Below are positions 34,613 through 43,367 of a stretch of 64,000 nt of DNA, in pieces. Source of the stretch: an uncultured Polaribacter sp. (GTDB lineage Bacteria > Bacteroidota > Bacteroidia > Flavobacteriales > Flavobacteriaceae); NCBI GenBank assembly GCA_943788045.1, contig CALSOT010000006.1, forward strand, positions 248,001-312,000, read 5' to 3'. The position numbers were made by a program, and so were the translations under genes. Below the pieces are notes generated by a model, which ran no database searches, was not told the DNA's origin, and worked only from the letters and a program-made list of their open reading frames with translations. Numbering within the stretch: the first letter of the stretch is position 1; the number at the start of each line of letters is the position of its first letter.

Positions 34613-35740
34613 TTAGTTTATCATAAATAAATCTGATGCTATTCCATCTGATAAAAACTTCCCTTTTTGAGTGGTTTTTAGTATTTCATTTTCAATATAC
34701 AATAATCCTTTATCAATATATTTCTGAGATTGCTTCTCTAAATATGTGATATAATTTACGCCAAAATCATTTTTAATTTTAGTAAAAGAAACACCCCAAA
34801 TTGTTCGTAAACCTGTCATAATATATTCATTATAACCATCTATTTCCGTTAATATTTCTCTTTCTATTGGAAGTATATTTTCTTGAATTGCTTTTATATA
34901 CTTGGTGTTATTTTTCAAATTCCAACTTCTTTCTTTTCCTCCAAAAGAGTGTGCAGAAGGTCCAATACCTAAATATGGTTTGCCTAACCAATAAGATGAA
35001 TTATTCTGACTAAAAAAACCTTCTTTCCCGAAGTTAGAAAGCTCATAATGTACAAAGTTTGCTTTTGCTAATTCTTCAATTAAAATATAAAACTGTTCTT
35101 GCGCTTTTTCTTCATCAACATTTTTAATTTTCCCTTTTGCTATTAAAGTTTCTAAAGCTGTTTTGGGCTCTACTGTTAATGCATAACTCGATATATGAGA
35201 TACTCCAAAACTCAATGCTGTTTGTATGTTTGCTCTCCATTCTTCATTTGTACAATCTGGAATTCCATAAATTAAATCGACAGAAATATTATCAAAGTAG
35301 CGAATCGCCACAGATAATGAATTTTTAGCCTCTATTGAAGAATGAGCTCTGTTCATCAATTTTAAATCCTTTTCATAAAAAGATTGAACTCCAATACTTA
35401 ATCTGTTAATTGGAGTTTTTGAAAGTTCTATAATTTTCTCTTTGGATAAATCATCAGGATTTGCCTCTAAGGTAATTTCTGGTGATTTGATTACATTATG
35501 ATTTTTATAAACAGCATCAATTAAAGCTTGAATTTCAGAGACTGATAAAACACTTGGAGTTCCACCTCCAAAATAGACAGTTTCTATAATTTCATTTTGC
35601 AATTCATCTTTTCTAATTTCTATCTCTTTCACTAGAGATAAAATCATATCATTCTTCTTTTTTAAGGAAGTAGAAAAATGGAAATCGCAATAAAAACATG
35701 CTTGTTTACAAAATGGAATATGAATGTAAATACCTGCCAT
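34613..35740 (-). CDS. hemW: Radical SAM haem chaperone HemW
   Basis: A 375-residue radical SAM protein with C-x3-C-x2-C at residues 11, 15 and 18 in FCKQACFYCDF, the GGGTPS SAM loop, and EANPDD. It lacks the extra N-terminal part of true oxygen-independent coproporphyrinogen oxidases (HemN), which fits HemW, a haem-binding protein that delivers haem to targets. The C-terminal HemN_C part is present (YNEYIMTGLRTIWGV). Its ATG overlaps the ruvC stop by one base, so the two are translated together. Confidence 0.9.
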   Translation of the reverse strand: MAGIYIHIPFCKQACFYCDFHFSTSLKKKNDMILSLVKEIEIRKDELQNEIIETVYFGGGTPSVLSVSEIQALIDAVYKNHNVIKSPEITLEANPDDLSKEKIIELSKTPINRLSIGVQSFYEKDLKLMNRAHSSIEAKNSLSVAIRYFDNISVDLIYGIPDCTNEEWRANIQTALSFGVSHISSYALTVEPKTALETLIAKGKIKNVDEEKAQEQFYILIEELAKANFVHYELSNFGKEGFFSQNNSSYWLGKPYLGIGPSAHSFGGKERSWNLKNNTKYIKAIQENILPIEREILTEIDGYNEYIMTGLRTIWGVSFTKIKNDFGVNYITYLEKQSQKYIDKGLLYIENEILKTTQKGKFLSDGIASDLFMIN

Positions 35741-36294
35741 TATTTCTTAACTCGTTTTTCATTCTGTTTTACAAAACTCGCCCAACCTGTATAATTTTTA
35801 CCACCAACCACTTTTCCTGAATTGTAAAAATGACAAACTGCTGCTGCTAAACCATCTGTTGCATCTAGATTTTTTGGAAGTGTTTTTAAATTCAATAATG
35901 ACTTTAGCATTAAAGCAACTTGTTCTTTAGTTGCGTTTCCATTTCCTGTTACAGCCATTTTAATTTTCTTTGGCAAATATTCTGTAATCGGAATTTCTCT
36001 TGATAAACCCGCTGCCATTGCAACACCCTGTGCTCTACCTAACTTTAACATCGACTGCACATTCTTGCCAAAAAACGGAGCTTCAATTGCAATTTCATCT
36101 GGATTGTAAGTATCTATCAACTCAATTGTACGTTCAAAAATATGTTTTAATTTAAGGTAATGATCGTCGTATTTCTTCAACATTAATTCATTCATTTGAA
36201 TAAACTCCATCTTTTTACCAACAGCCTTTATGATTCCAAAACCCATAATTGTTGTTCCTGGGTCAATTCCTAAAATAATTTTTTCTACCGCCAA
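35740..36294 (-). CDS. ruvC: Holliday junction resolvase RuvC
   Basis: A 184-residue RNase H-fold nuclease. All four catalytic acids are visible: D11 in LGIDPGT, E71 in AIEAPFF, and D144 and D147 in LDATDGLA. It cuts Holliday junctions symmetrically with RuvAB in recombinational repair. Length is typical, with a basic C-terminal tail. It is coupled to hemW by a one-base overlap and diverges from the flippase-like gene 64 bp away. Confidence 0.93.
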   Translation of the reverse strand: MAVEKIILGIDPGTTIMGFGIIKAVGKKMEFIQMNELMLKKYDDHYLKLKHIFERTIELIDTYNPDEIAIEAPFFGKNVQSMLKLGRAQGVAMAAGLSREIPITEYLPKKIKMAVTGNGNATKEQVALMLKSLLNLKTLPKNLDATDGLAAAVCHFYNSGKVVGGKNYTGWASFVKQNEKRVKK

Positions 36295-36358
36295 AATCGC
36301 AGATTGTTTTTGTATCTATCATCAAACTTACTGATGATTATTTATTACTTTGCAAACA

Positions 36359-37318
36359 ATGTATAATTCGCTTTCATACAAAACTAAGCAATTCTTTTCG
36401 TTGATAATAAAACTATCGATTGTAATTGGTTGTGGGTATTTTATTTATCTAAGATTGATGGAAAACGAACAATTAAAATTTTCTGTTTTTTATCTAAATT
36501 TAATAGAAAACAATGTTTTTACACTCAAAAACTGCTCCATTCTTATAATCTTCACCACTTTTAATTGGTTTTTTGAAATTAGCAAGTGGCATTTACTAAT
36601 TTCATTTATTAACAAGTATTCTTTTAAAAAAGCTTTAATTCAGAGTTTAGCCTCTTTAACCACTTCGTTAATAACACCTAACAGAATTGGAGAATATGGC
36701 GCAAAAGCATTGTATTTTGAAAAAAAACAACGAAATCAAGTTTTAGGTTTAAACTTAGTTGGTAATTTTTATCAGCTATTAATGACATTTATATTTGGAA
36801 TTATTGGCTTCAGTTATTTTATTTATCAACATAAAATTGGAATCGACTTTTATCAAATTTTTAAAGTTATTCTTTTATGCTTTTCTGTAATTACAGTATT
36901 CTTTTTTATTACGAAATACTTTAACCACAGCAATTCGTTTTTTGAAAAGGCAAGAACTTTTACAAAGAAAATTTCGCTACGTTTAAATCTAAAAGTGTGT
37001 CTTTTTTCGTTTTTACGATTCGTAACTTTCTCTCATCAATTTTATATTTTATTACTGATTTTTAAAATTGATATTTCTTATTTTAATGCACTTTCTGCAA
37101 TTACTTCTGTTTATTTAATTGCTTCCGTTGTGCCAATGCTATCCATGTTTGATTTCGTTTTAAAAGGAACTGTTGCCATTTGGATCTTTTCTTTTTATAA
37201 TGTACAGCCAATTATAATTTTATCAATCACATCGATTATGTGGCTTCTTAACTTTGTATTACCAGCAATTATTGGAAGCTATTTTGTGTTAACTTTTAAA
37301 CCTAATTTTGTAAAATGA
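36359..37318 (+). CDS. Flippase-like / LPG synthase TM-domain membrane protein
   Basis: About 319 residues with some eight hydrophobic helices from KLSIVIGCGYFIYLRL onward. Conserved family features are NWFFEISKWHLLI, the SLTTSLITPNRIGEYGAKAL segment (about 94-115) and the late VVPMLSMFDFVLKG. This is the UPF0104/AglD-like lipid flippase family. The ATG at 36359 is preferred to a TTG three codons upstream. Its stop overlaps the following glycosyltransferase start by 4 bp (ATGA), suggesting joint action on a lipid-linked sugar. Confidence 0.8.
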   Translation: MYNSLSYKTKQFFSLIIKLSIVIGCGYFIYLRLMENEQLKFSVFYLNLIENNVFTLKNCSILIIFTTFNWFFEISKWHLLISFINKYSFKKALIQSLASLTTSLITPNRIGEYGAKALYFEKKQRNQVLGLNLVGNFYQLLMTFIFGIIGFSYFIYQHKIGIDFYQIFKVILLCFSVITVFFFITKYFNHSNSFFEKARTFTKKISLRLNLKVCLFSFLRFVTFSHQFYILLLIFKIDISYFNALSAITSVYLIASVVPMLSMFDFVLKGTVAIWIFSFYNVQPIIILSITSIMWLLNFVLPAIIGSYFVLTFKPNFVK

Positions 37319-38478
37319 TTTGGTTTTTAGTTTTCATATTTACTTTTTATGCAATTCTGATTGTTACTTTAACAATTGGTTTTAATAAAGTTGATGAATT
37401 TAATGAAATATCAAAAAATAATTCAACCTCTTTTTCTGTGGTGATTCCTTTTAGAAATGAAGCTCAAAACCTTCCTCGTTTATTAGCATCTATTTCTAAA
37501 ATTAATTATTCTAATAAACTTGTCGAATTTATTTTAGTTGATGATGCTTCTTCTGATAATTCAGTTCAAACAATCAACAACTTTCTGTCTACTATTCCGA
37601 CCGAAATATCAAAACATAAAAACAAGCTAAACAAACACTGCCTTGATGGAACAAACATTCATATCATAAAAAATAACAGAGCTTCAAACTCCCCAAAAAA
37701 AGATGCGATTACAACTGCAATTTCGATTGCAAAAAACAATTGGATTTTAACTACGGATGCGGATTGTATTCTTCCTGAAAATTGGTTAAAAAGTTTAGAT
37801 AATTTTATTCAAGACAAAAAGCCAAATATGGTTGTTGCTCCAGTTAATTATAAAGTGGAAAACAATTTTTTAGCGCAGTTTCAACTACTTGATTTTATGA
37901 GTATGCAGGGATGCACAATTGGTGGCTTCGGAATTGATTTCCCTTTTTTATGTAATGGTGCAAACTTTGCATATTCAAGAGAAGAATTTTTAAATCTCAA
38001 TGGTTTTGAAGGAAATAATACCATTGCAAGCGGTGATGATATTTTTCTATTTGAAAAATTCATGAAAAAGGATAAAAAAAATGTTCATTATATAAAATCG
38101 AAAGAAGCAATTGTAACTACTTTCCCCGTAAAAAGTTGGAGCGATTTAATTAACCAAAGAACAAGGTGGGCCGCTAAAACCGGTAATTTTAGTTCTCTTA
38201 AAGTTAAGCTAATTGGCCTATTAGTTCTTATGACGAACTTATTAGTTATTTATTTTCTGTGTATTGAATCTTTAGAATTATTGTGGCTTCCTTTTGCTAT
38301 AAAAATGATCGTTGATTTATTTTTATTTTTGCCAACAATCAAGTTTTTTGATCATAAATTTTCTTTTTATAAATGGTATACTTTTGCCAGTTTATTGTAT
38401 CCTTTTTTTACCATTTTAATTATTTTCAATTCACTTTTTTTTAAATATAATTGGAAAGGAAGACGTTTTAAAAAGTAA
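37315..38478 (+). CDS. Membrane glycosyltransferase, family 2
   Basis: A 387-residue protein with one N-terminal membrane helix, a GT-A domain (FSVVIPFRNEAQNLPRLLAS; LVDDASSDNS; TTDADCILPENWL as DxD-type site; SGDDIFLFEKF; and QRTRWAAK as the QxxRW motif) and two or three C-terminal membrane helices. Such enzymes build polysaccharides or glycolipids at the inner face of the membrane. It starts inside the stop of the flippase-like gene. Product and acceptor are unknown. Confidence 0.88.
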   Translation: MIWFLVFIFTFYAILIVTLTIGFNKVDEFNEISKNNSTSFSVVIPFRNEAQNLPRLLASISKINYSNKLVEFILVDDASSDNSVQTINNFLSTIPTEISKHKNKLNKHCLDGTNIHIIKNNRASNSPKKDAITTAISIAKNNWILTTDADCILPENWLKSLDNFIQDKKPNMVVAPVNYKVENNFLAQFQLLDFMSMQGCTIGGFGIDFPFLCNGANFAYSREEFLNLNGFEGNNTIASGDDIFLFEKFMKKDKKNVHYIKSKEAIVTTFPVKSWSDLINQRTRWAAKTGNFSSLKVKLIGLLVLMTNLLVIYFLCIESLELLWLPFAIKMIVDLFLFLPTIKFFDHKFSFYKWYTFASLLYPFFTILIIFNSLFFKYNWKGRRFKK

Positions 38479-38608
38479 CTTTTCTTTCAGTAATTCATTA
38501 AATATTGCAAACAATTTTAGCCCTGATTGAAGCAATTGTTTGAGCTCTTTTTTACTTTTCGAAAAAAAGCGAGTGCGAAAAGCAGGAAATAGCTTCAGTA
38601 AAATATTC

Positions 38609-38740
38609 TCACAATAATGCATTCATAATATCTTCTGCTTTAAACCAAAGAAATAAAGCTAATGCTAAAAGCAAGATTAAAAAAATCCCTTTTGTAGGTT
38701 TTGTTTTCTTTTTTCTACCAAATTTTCTTTTAAACTCCAT
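38609..38740 (-). CDS. Small single-helix membrane protein
   Basis: A 43-residue frame with ATG at 38740: a basic head (MEFKRKFGRKKKTKPTKG), one membrane helix (IFLILLLALALFLWF) and a short acidic tail (KAEDIMNALL). It starts 9 bp after the mnmD stop on the same strand and looks like the second gene of that operon. The composition (basic cytoplasmic side, clean helix, amphipathic tail) favours a real gene. Function unknown. Confidence 0.6.
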   Translation of the reverse strand: MEFKRKFGRKKKTKPTKGIFLILLLALALFLWFKAEDIMNALL

Positions 38741-38749
38741 ACAAATTAT

Positions 38750-39415
38750 TTAGTTTTTAGTGACTGGTTTTATAGCACGTAACATTTCTCTTTTTCCTGG
38801 AGGTCCTGGTAAACGTTCTACTGTAAAACCAACTTCTTGCATTGCTCTTCTAACACTTCCCTTTGCGGAATAGGTTACTAAAATTCCGTTTTCTTGTAAA
38901 GAATCAAACATTTTACGAAAGATTTCTACAGTCCATAATTGAGGCTGAACACGTGCACCAAATGCATCAAAATAGATTAAATTAAAAGCATTTTTATCAT
39001 CGATATCTTCAAAAAATTGTTTCCTTTTTGTGAGCGAAAATTTATTAGAGATTTGATGTTTTTCTTCCCAAGGAATATCATGAATTTTTTCGAAAGAAGC
39101 CTTATCTTTTTCGGCATTCAACACAGAAATAAAGTTCATCTTCTCTACTTCTTCTGAAGTAACGGGATACGCCTCTACGCCGACATAGTGAATTTCTTTT
39201 TCAGCTTCAAGATAGGTTATAAAACAATTTAAACCTGTTCCAAAACCAATTTCTAAGATTGAAACAACATTGGATGCAACCTGCCTTAACCCACTATTAA
39301 TAAAAACATGATAAGACTCGTTAATCGAACCATTTTTAGAGTGATATTGCTCATTTAACTCTGGCAAATTAATGGTTGTAGAACCATCTGAAGTTATTAG
39401 AATTTCTCTTTTCAT
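38750..39415 (-). CDS. mnmD: tRNA 5-methylaminomethyl-2-thiouridine methyltransferase MnmD
   Basis: A 221-residue methyltransferase with the SAM motif SILEIGFGTGLNCF (about 52-65), acidic loop GVEAYPV, and YFDAFGARVQPQLWTVEIF with the family-specific DAF.P...PQLW pattern, then SAKGSVRRAMQEVGF and RLPGPPGKREML. It corresponds to the methyltransferase half of MnmC and adds the final methyl group to wobble mnm5s2U. The oxidase half (MnmC1) is absent, as in stand-alone MnmD proteins. Confidence 0.88.
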   Translation of the reverse strand: MKREILITSDGSTTINLPELNEQYHSKNGSINESYHVFINSGLRQVASNVVSILEIGFGTGLNCFITYLEAEKEIHYVGVEAYPVTSEEVEKMNFISVLNAEKDKASFEKIHDIPWEEKHQISNKFSLTKRKQFFEDIDDKNAFNLIYFDAFGARVQPQLWTVEIFRKMFDSLQENGILVTYSAKGSVRRAMQEVGFTVERLPGPPGKREMLRAIKPVTKN

Positions 39416-39502
39416 AATTATATCGTTAAATCGTTCTCTATTTTACAACAAGTGAAGTTTTATACATTCCGAAAAATTTACTCAAAAACAGGAGTACAAG
39501 TT

Positions 39503-40015
39503 TTACATTTTTCGCTCCATTAAAACACCATCTGCTTCAAAAGTATATTCTATTTTAGATTTAGTAATCTTAGCTATTTCTTCTTTTGTTTTTCCTGCAT
39601 CTTCAGCATAATGTTGAAGTTCCTTTACAGAGGTTTCTTTTATAAAAGCTTTGCCGTTTAAAACAACTTCTCTTCCTTTAGAGTCTAAAGGCACAAAGAA
39701 TCCATAATCTTTAAAACGAACCATTGTTTCTGCACCATCAACCAAAGGTAATTTCATCCAACATCCTTTTTTAGAACAAACATCTTTAACGATAGAAGTA
39801 AATTTTACGTTGATTGAATCACCCGCTTTCATCATTTTAAATTTTGACAATAAGGCTTCCGAAGTAATAGCGCCATCTAAAGATATTTTTGCTCCAAAGG
39901 AATCATAAACCACTTCCTGTTTTAATTCTGTAACTTCATCGTTTGTTTTCTTTACTTCTTTACAGGCATTTAAACCAAACACAACAAAGAAACAAAACTG
40001 TACTACATATTTCAT
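39503..40015 (-). CDS. DUF4920 lipoprotein
   Basis: A 170-residue protein with a lipoprotein signal (FCFFVVFGLNACKE, Cys at 18). The mature part holds the DUF4920 pattern: SFGAKISLDGAI, then VCSKKGCWMKL (a CxxxxC pair), MVRFKDYGFFVPLDSKGREV, and a helix with LQHYAEDAGKTKEEI. The family is found mainly in Bacteroidota and its function is unknown; the fold may bind a ligand or metal through the Cys pair. It is a single gene. Confidence 0.85.
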   Translation of the reverse strand: MKYVVQFCFFVVFGLNACKEVKKTNDEVTELKQEVVYDSFGAKISLDGAITSEALLSKFKMMKAGDSINVKFTSIVKDVCSKKGCWMKLPLVDGAETMVRFKDYGFFVPLDSKGREVVLNGKAFIKETSVKELQHYAEDAGKTKEEIAKITKSKIEYTFEADGVLMERKM

Positions 40016-40084
40016 AATTTTTCAATTTTTAGAATAGACAACAAAAGTACATATTTTAAAGAGTACAAAGCAATGATTTGGTGT

Positions 40085-40114
40085 TTTGTCAGATGAATAA
40101 TTTATGTACATTTG
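40085..40114 (+). promoter_or_regulatory. Promoter of ilvE
   Basis: TTTG (40085-40088), 18 bp, TACATTTG (40107-40114), followed by the ATG 24 bp later. Good match to the Bacteroidota consensus. Confidence 0.7.
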
Positions 40115-40137
40115 CGACATAAATCAATCTAAATAGA

Positions 40138-41193
40138 ATGAAATCTAATATAACAATTCAACTTACAGAAAAGTCAAAGATAGACACTGTCGATTTTGAT
40201 AATTTACCTTTTGGTAGTGTATATTCTGACCATATGTTGGAATGTGATTTTATTAATGGAGAATGGCAAACACCTGTTATTAAGCCATATGCGCCAATAT
40301 CCTTAGATCCTGCTGCAAAGATTTTTCACTACGGACAATCCATTTTTGAAGGAATGAAAGCTTATAAAGATACAGAAGGAAACACCATGTTATTTAGACC
40401 TTTAGAAAACTGGAAGCGTTTAAATAAATCTGCAGAACGTTTGGTAATTCCTCAGATTCCTGAAGATATTTTTATGGATGGCTTAAAAAAATTATTAGAA
40501 GTAGATAATAATTGGATTCCTAAAAATGAAGGAAGCTCATTGTACATAAGACCTTTTATGTTTGCTTCTGGAATAGGATTTCATGCTTCTCCCGCAGACA
40601 CATACAAACTTATTATTTGCACCGCACCTTCTGGCGCTTACTTTGCAGGAAAAGTAAAGGTTTTAATTGAAGAGAAATACGCACGTGCTGCAAATGGTGG
40701 GGTTGGTTTTGCAAAAGCTGGTGGAAATTATGCTGCCCAATTTTATCCAACACAATTAGCTATAGAAAAAGGTTACAACCAAGTAATTTGGACGGATGAT
40801 AATTCCCACGAATATATCGAAGAAGCTGGCGCGATGAATGTATTTATTAGAATTAATGACACCTTAATCACAAGTCCCACTAGCGATCGTATTTTAGACG
40901 GAATTACACGTAAAAGTGTAATACAAATTGCGAAAGATTTAAAAATTGATGTAGAAGTTAGAAAAATTTCAGTTTCTGAGGTCATTGCTGCTGCGCAAAG
41001 TGGAAGTTTAAAAGAAATGTTTGGAGCAGGAACCGCTGCAGTCATCTCACCAATTGCTGGTTTTGGATATCAAGGTACGGATTATGATTTGCCTAAATTA
41101 GAAACTCCTTTTGCAAACACTATAAAGAAAGCAATTACAGATATTCAAACAAATAAATCTAAAGATCCTTATGGATGGCGAATGATGCTTTAA
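40138..41193 (+). CDS. ilvE: Branched-chain amino acid aminotransferase
   Basis: A 351-residue fold-type IV PLP enzyme. It shows LDPAAKIFHYGQSIFEGMKA (about 59-78), LFRPLENWKRLNKSAERL, the lysine region ARAANGGVGFAKAGGNYAAQ, and EEAGAMNVFI, followed by the TSDRILDGITR part. It transfers the amino group between Leu, Ile or Val and 2-oxoglutarate. Length matches class II-type IlvE. A single gene with its own promoter and terminator. Confidence 0.93.
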   Translation: MKSNITIQLTEKSKIDTVDFDNLPFGSVYSDHMLECDFINGEWQTPVIKPYAPISLDPAAKIFHYGQSIFEGMKAYKDTEGNTMLFRPLENWKRLNKSAERLVIPQIPEDIFMDGLKKLLEVDNNWIPKNEGSSLYIRPFMFASGIGFHASPADTYKLIICTAPSGAYFAGKVKVLIEEKYARAANGGVGFAKAGGNYAAQFYPTQLAIEKGYNQVIWTDDNSHEYIEEAGAMNVFIRINDTLITSPTSDRILDGITRKSVIQIAKDLKIDVEVRKISVSEVIAAAQSGSLKEMFGAGTAAVISPIAGFGYQGTDYDLPKLETPFANTIKKAITDIQTNKSKDPYGWRMML

Positions 41194-41216
41194 CCTTTAG
41201 AAAAATTAAAATATTT

Positions 41217-41252
41217 AAAAACCTCAACTTTTTGTTGGGGTTTTTCTTTTTT
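41217..41252 (+). terminator. Terminator of ilvE
   Basis: Stem AAAACCTCAAC/GTTGGGGTTTT with a T-rich tail, 24 bp after the stop. Confidence 0.8.
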
Positions 41253-41474
41253 ATAGCTTTCACTAAAATTATTATTTTTAATCATCAAAAACCGCTTTAT
41301 TACTTATTTAGCCCTTAATTCCTCATCATTATTTAATGAATAGTAAGAAAATAAATTACCACAAAACAATCTTTGCATTCCAAAAAAACAACTCTTTATT
41401 TTGTTAAAAGAAAGTAAATTGCTTTAAAGTAAAAAACATTAATCCACTAAGCGTAAAATAAATACAAAACACTA

Positions 41475-41505
41475 TTTGTCAATCAAATAAAAAGCAGTAG
41501 ATTTG
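41475..41505 (+). promoter_or_regulatory. Promoter of the rplM ribosomal operon
   Basis: TTTG (41475-41478), exactly 19 bp, TAGATTTG (41498-41505), a textbook Bacteroidota promoter 56 bp before the rplM start. The preceding 200 bases hold no gene. Confidence 0.8.
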
Positions 41506-41561
41506 CACTCCTTTTTTAAGGTAAAATTAATTATTAATAAACAAAAACTAATAGTGTAATT

Positions 41562-42017
41562 ATGAACACATTAAGTTACAAAACAGTATCAGCAAACAAA
41601 GCTACCGTTAATAAGGAGTGGGTTTTAGTTGATGCAGACGGGCAAACGTTGGGTCGTCTAGCTTCTAAGGTAGCAAAGCTAATTAGAGGTAAATACAAAC
41701 CAAACTTTACTCCTCACGTAGATTGTGGAGATAACGTGGTTATCATCAACGCAGAAAAAATTGTTTTAACTGGTAAAAAATGGACTGAGAAGTCTTATAT
41801 CCGTCACACGGGTTACCCAGGAGGACAAAGATCGTTAACTGCAACAGAAATGTTTGAGAAAGATCCTACAAGATTAATCGAAAAAGCAGTAAAAGGAATG
41901 TTACCTAAAAATATTTTAGGTTCAGCTCTATACAGAAACTTGTATGTATATGCAGGTGCAGAGCACAAACAAGCAGGTCAAGAACCTAAAGCTATTAACC
42001 TTAACGATCTTAAATAA
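41562..42017 (+). CDS. rplM: 50S ribosomal protein L13
   Basis: A 151-residue protein with family hallmarks: WVLVDADGQTLGRLASKVAK (about 21), KPNFTPHVDCGDNVVIINAE, TGKKWTEKSYIRHTGYPGG and AVKGMLPKNILGS. It assembles early onto 23S rRNA. First gene of the rplM-rpsI-rpsB-tsf cluster; its stop overlaps the rpsI start by one base. Confidence 0.97.
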   Translation: MNTLSYKTVSANKATVNKEWVLVDADGQTLGRLASKVAKLIRGKYKPNFTPHVDCGDNVVIINAEKIVLTGKKWTEKSYIRHTGYPGGQRSLTATEMFEKDPTRLIEKAVKGMLPKNILGSALYRNLYVYAGAEHKQAGQEPKAINLNDLK

Positions 42018-42403
42018 TGGATATAGTACATAAAATCGGTAGAAGAAAAACAGCTGTTGCTCGTATTTATCTTTCAGAAGGAAAAGGTAACATAACAGTA
42101 AACAAGAAAGACTATAAGGACTACTTTACAACTGGTACTTTACAGTATAAAGTACAACAACCTTTAATGTTAACAGAAAACTTAGAATCTTATGATATCA
42201 AAGTGAATGTTTACGGAGGTGGTGTAACTGGTCAGGCAGAAGCAATTCGTTTGGCAATTACAAGAGCTTTAGTCTCTATTAACGAAGAGCACAGATTAGT
42301 ATTGAAACCAGAAGGTTTATTAACTCGTGACCCAAGAATGGTTGAACGTAAGAAATTCGGTCAGAAAAAAGCACGTAAAAAATTCCAATTCTCGAAACGT
42401 TAA
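42017..42403 (+). CDS. rpsI: 30S ribosomal protein S9
   Basis: A 128-residue protein: KIGRRKTAVARIYLSEGKG at the start, GGGVTGQAEAIRLAITRAL in the middle and the conserved basic end RKKFGQKKARKKFQFSKR, whose last Arg reaches the P-site tRNA. It is translated from an ATG overlapping the rplM stop (TAATG). Confidence 0.97.
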   Translation: MDIVHKIGRRKTAVARIYLSEGKGNITVNKKDYKDYFTTGTLQYKVQQPLMLTENLESYDIKVNVYGGGVTGQAEAIRLAITRALVSINEEHRLVLKPEGLLTRDPRMVERKKFGQKKARKKFQFSKR

Positions 42404-42548
42404 TAGTAATCAGAATTTATTCTGTAATATATTATATCGAGAACTGTTATTATATTTTAATATTAAACAGTTTAGCATCTAAATAACTAGGACTCGAAGG
42501 ACTACCTAGTTATTGATTTCAAAACAGAAAGTAAACACATTTAGAAAA

Positions 42549-43343
42549 ATGGCAAACGTAAACATTCAAGAATTATTAGATAACGGTGTACACTTTGGAC
42601 ACCTTACTAGAAAATGGAACCCAAACATGGCTCCATACATTTATACAGAGCGTAATGGTGTGCACATCATTGACTTGTATAAAACAGCAGCAAAAATAGA
42701 AGAAACTTCAGAAGCTTTAAAGAAGATCGCTAACTCTGGACGTAAAATTTTATTTGTTGCTACAAAAAAACAAGCAAAAGATATCGTTGCTGAAAAAGCA
42801 AAATCTGTGAACATGCCTTTCATTACAGAAAGATGGCCAGGTGGTATGCTAACTAACTTTGTAACTATCAGAAAAGCTGTTAAGAAAATGGCTCAGATTG
42901 ATAGAATGAAATTAGATGGTTCTTTTGATGCATTATCGAAAAGAGAAAAATTACAAATCAATCGTCAAAGAGAGAAATTAGAAAAGAATTTAGGTTCTAT
43001 TTCAGATATGACTCGTTTACCTGGTGCATTGTTTGTAGTAGACATTAAAAAAGAGCACATTGCTGTTGCAGAAGCTCAAAAATTAGGCATCCCTATTTTT
43101 GCAATGGTTGATACAAACTCTGATCCTAGATTAGTAGACTTTATTATACCTGCAAATGATGATGCATCTAAATCTATAGATAAAGTATTATCTTTTGTTA
43201 TTGACTCAGTAGCTGAAGGTTTATCTGATAGAAAGGCAGATAAAGAAAAAGTAAAAGAAACAAAAGAAGTTGCAGCTCCAAAGACCGAGAAAGCAGCTCC
43301 TAAAGCTAAAGTTTCTGAAACTCCTGCTGAAGAAAAAAAATAA
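42549..43343 (+). CDS. rpsB: 30S ribosomal protein S2
   Basis: From ATG 42549 the protein has 264 residues and starts MANVNIQELLDNGVHFGH, the conserved S2 start; a TTG 36 bp upstream is not needed. Hallmarks: RKWNPNMAPYIYTERNGVHI, RWPGGMLTNF, and IPIFAMVDTNSDPRLVDFII. It has a Lys/Ala/Glu-rich C-terminal extension (about 35 residues) usual for flavobacteria. It lies 145 bp after rpsI and 24 bp before tsf. Confidence 0.96.
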   Translation: MANVNIQELLDNGVHFGHLTRKWNPNMAPYIYTERNGVHIIDLYKTAAKIEETSEALKKIANSGRKILFVATKKQAKDIVAEKAKSVNMPFITERWPGGMLTNFVTIRKAVKKMAQIDRMKLDGSFDALSKREKLQINRQREKLEKNLGSISDMTRLPGALFVVDIKKEHIAVAEAQKLGIPIFAMVDTNSDPRLVDFIIPANDDASKSIDKVLSFVIDSVAEGLSDRKADKEKVKETKEVAAPKTEKAAPKAKVSETPAEEKK

Positions 43344-43367
43344 TCATAATTAAAAAATACAAATAAC

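Noticed and set aside
38431..38622. 63-codon minus-strand frame after the glycosyltransferase
   Set aside because: It overlaps the end of the glycosyltransferase gene and the real small membrane gene in another frame, and has no protein-like pattern.
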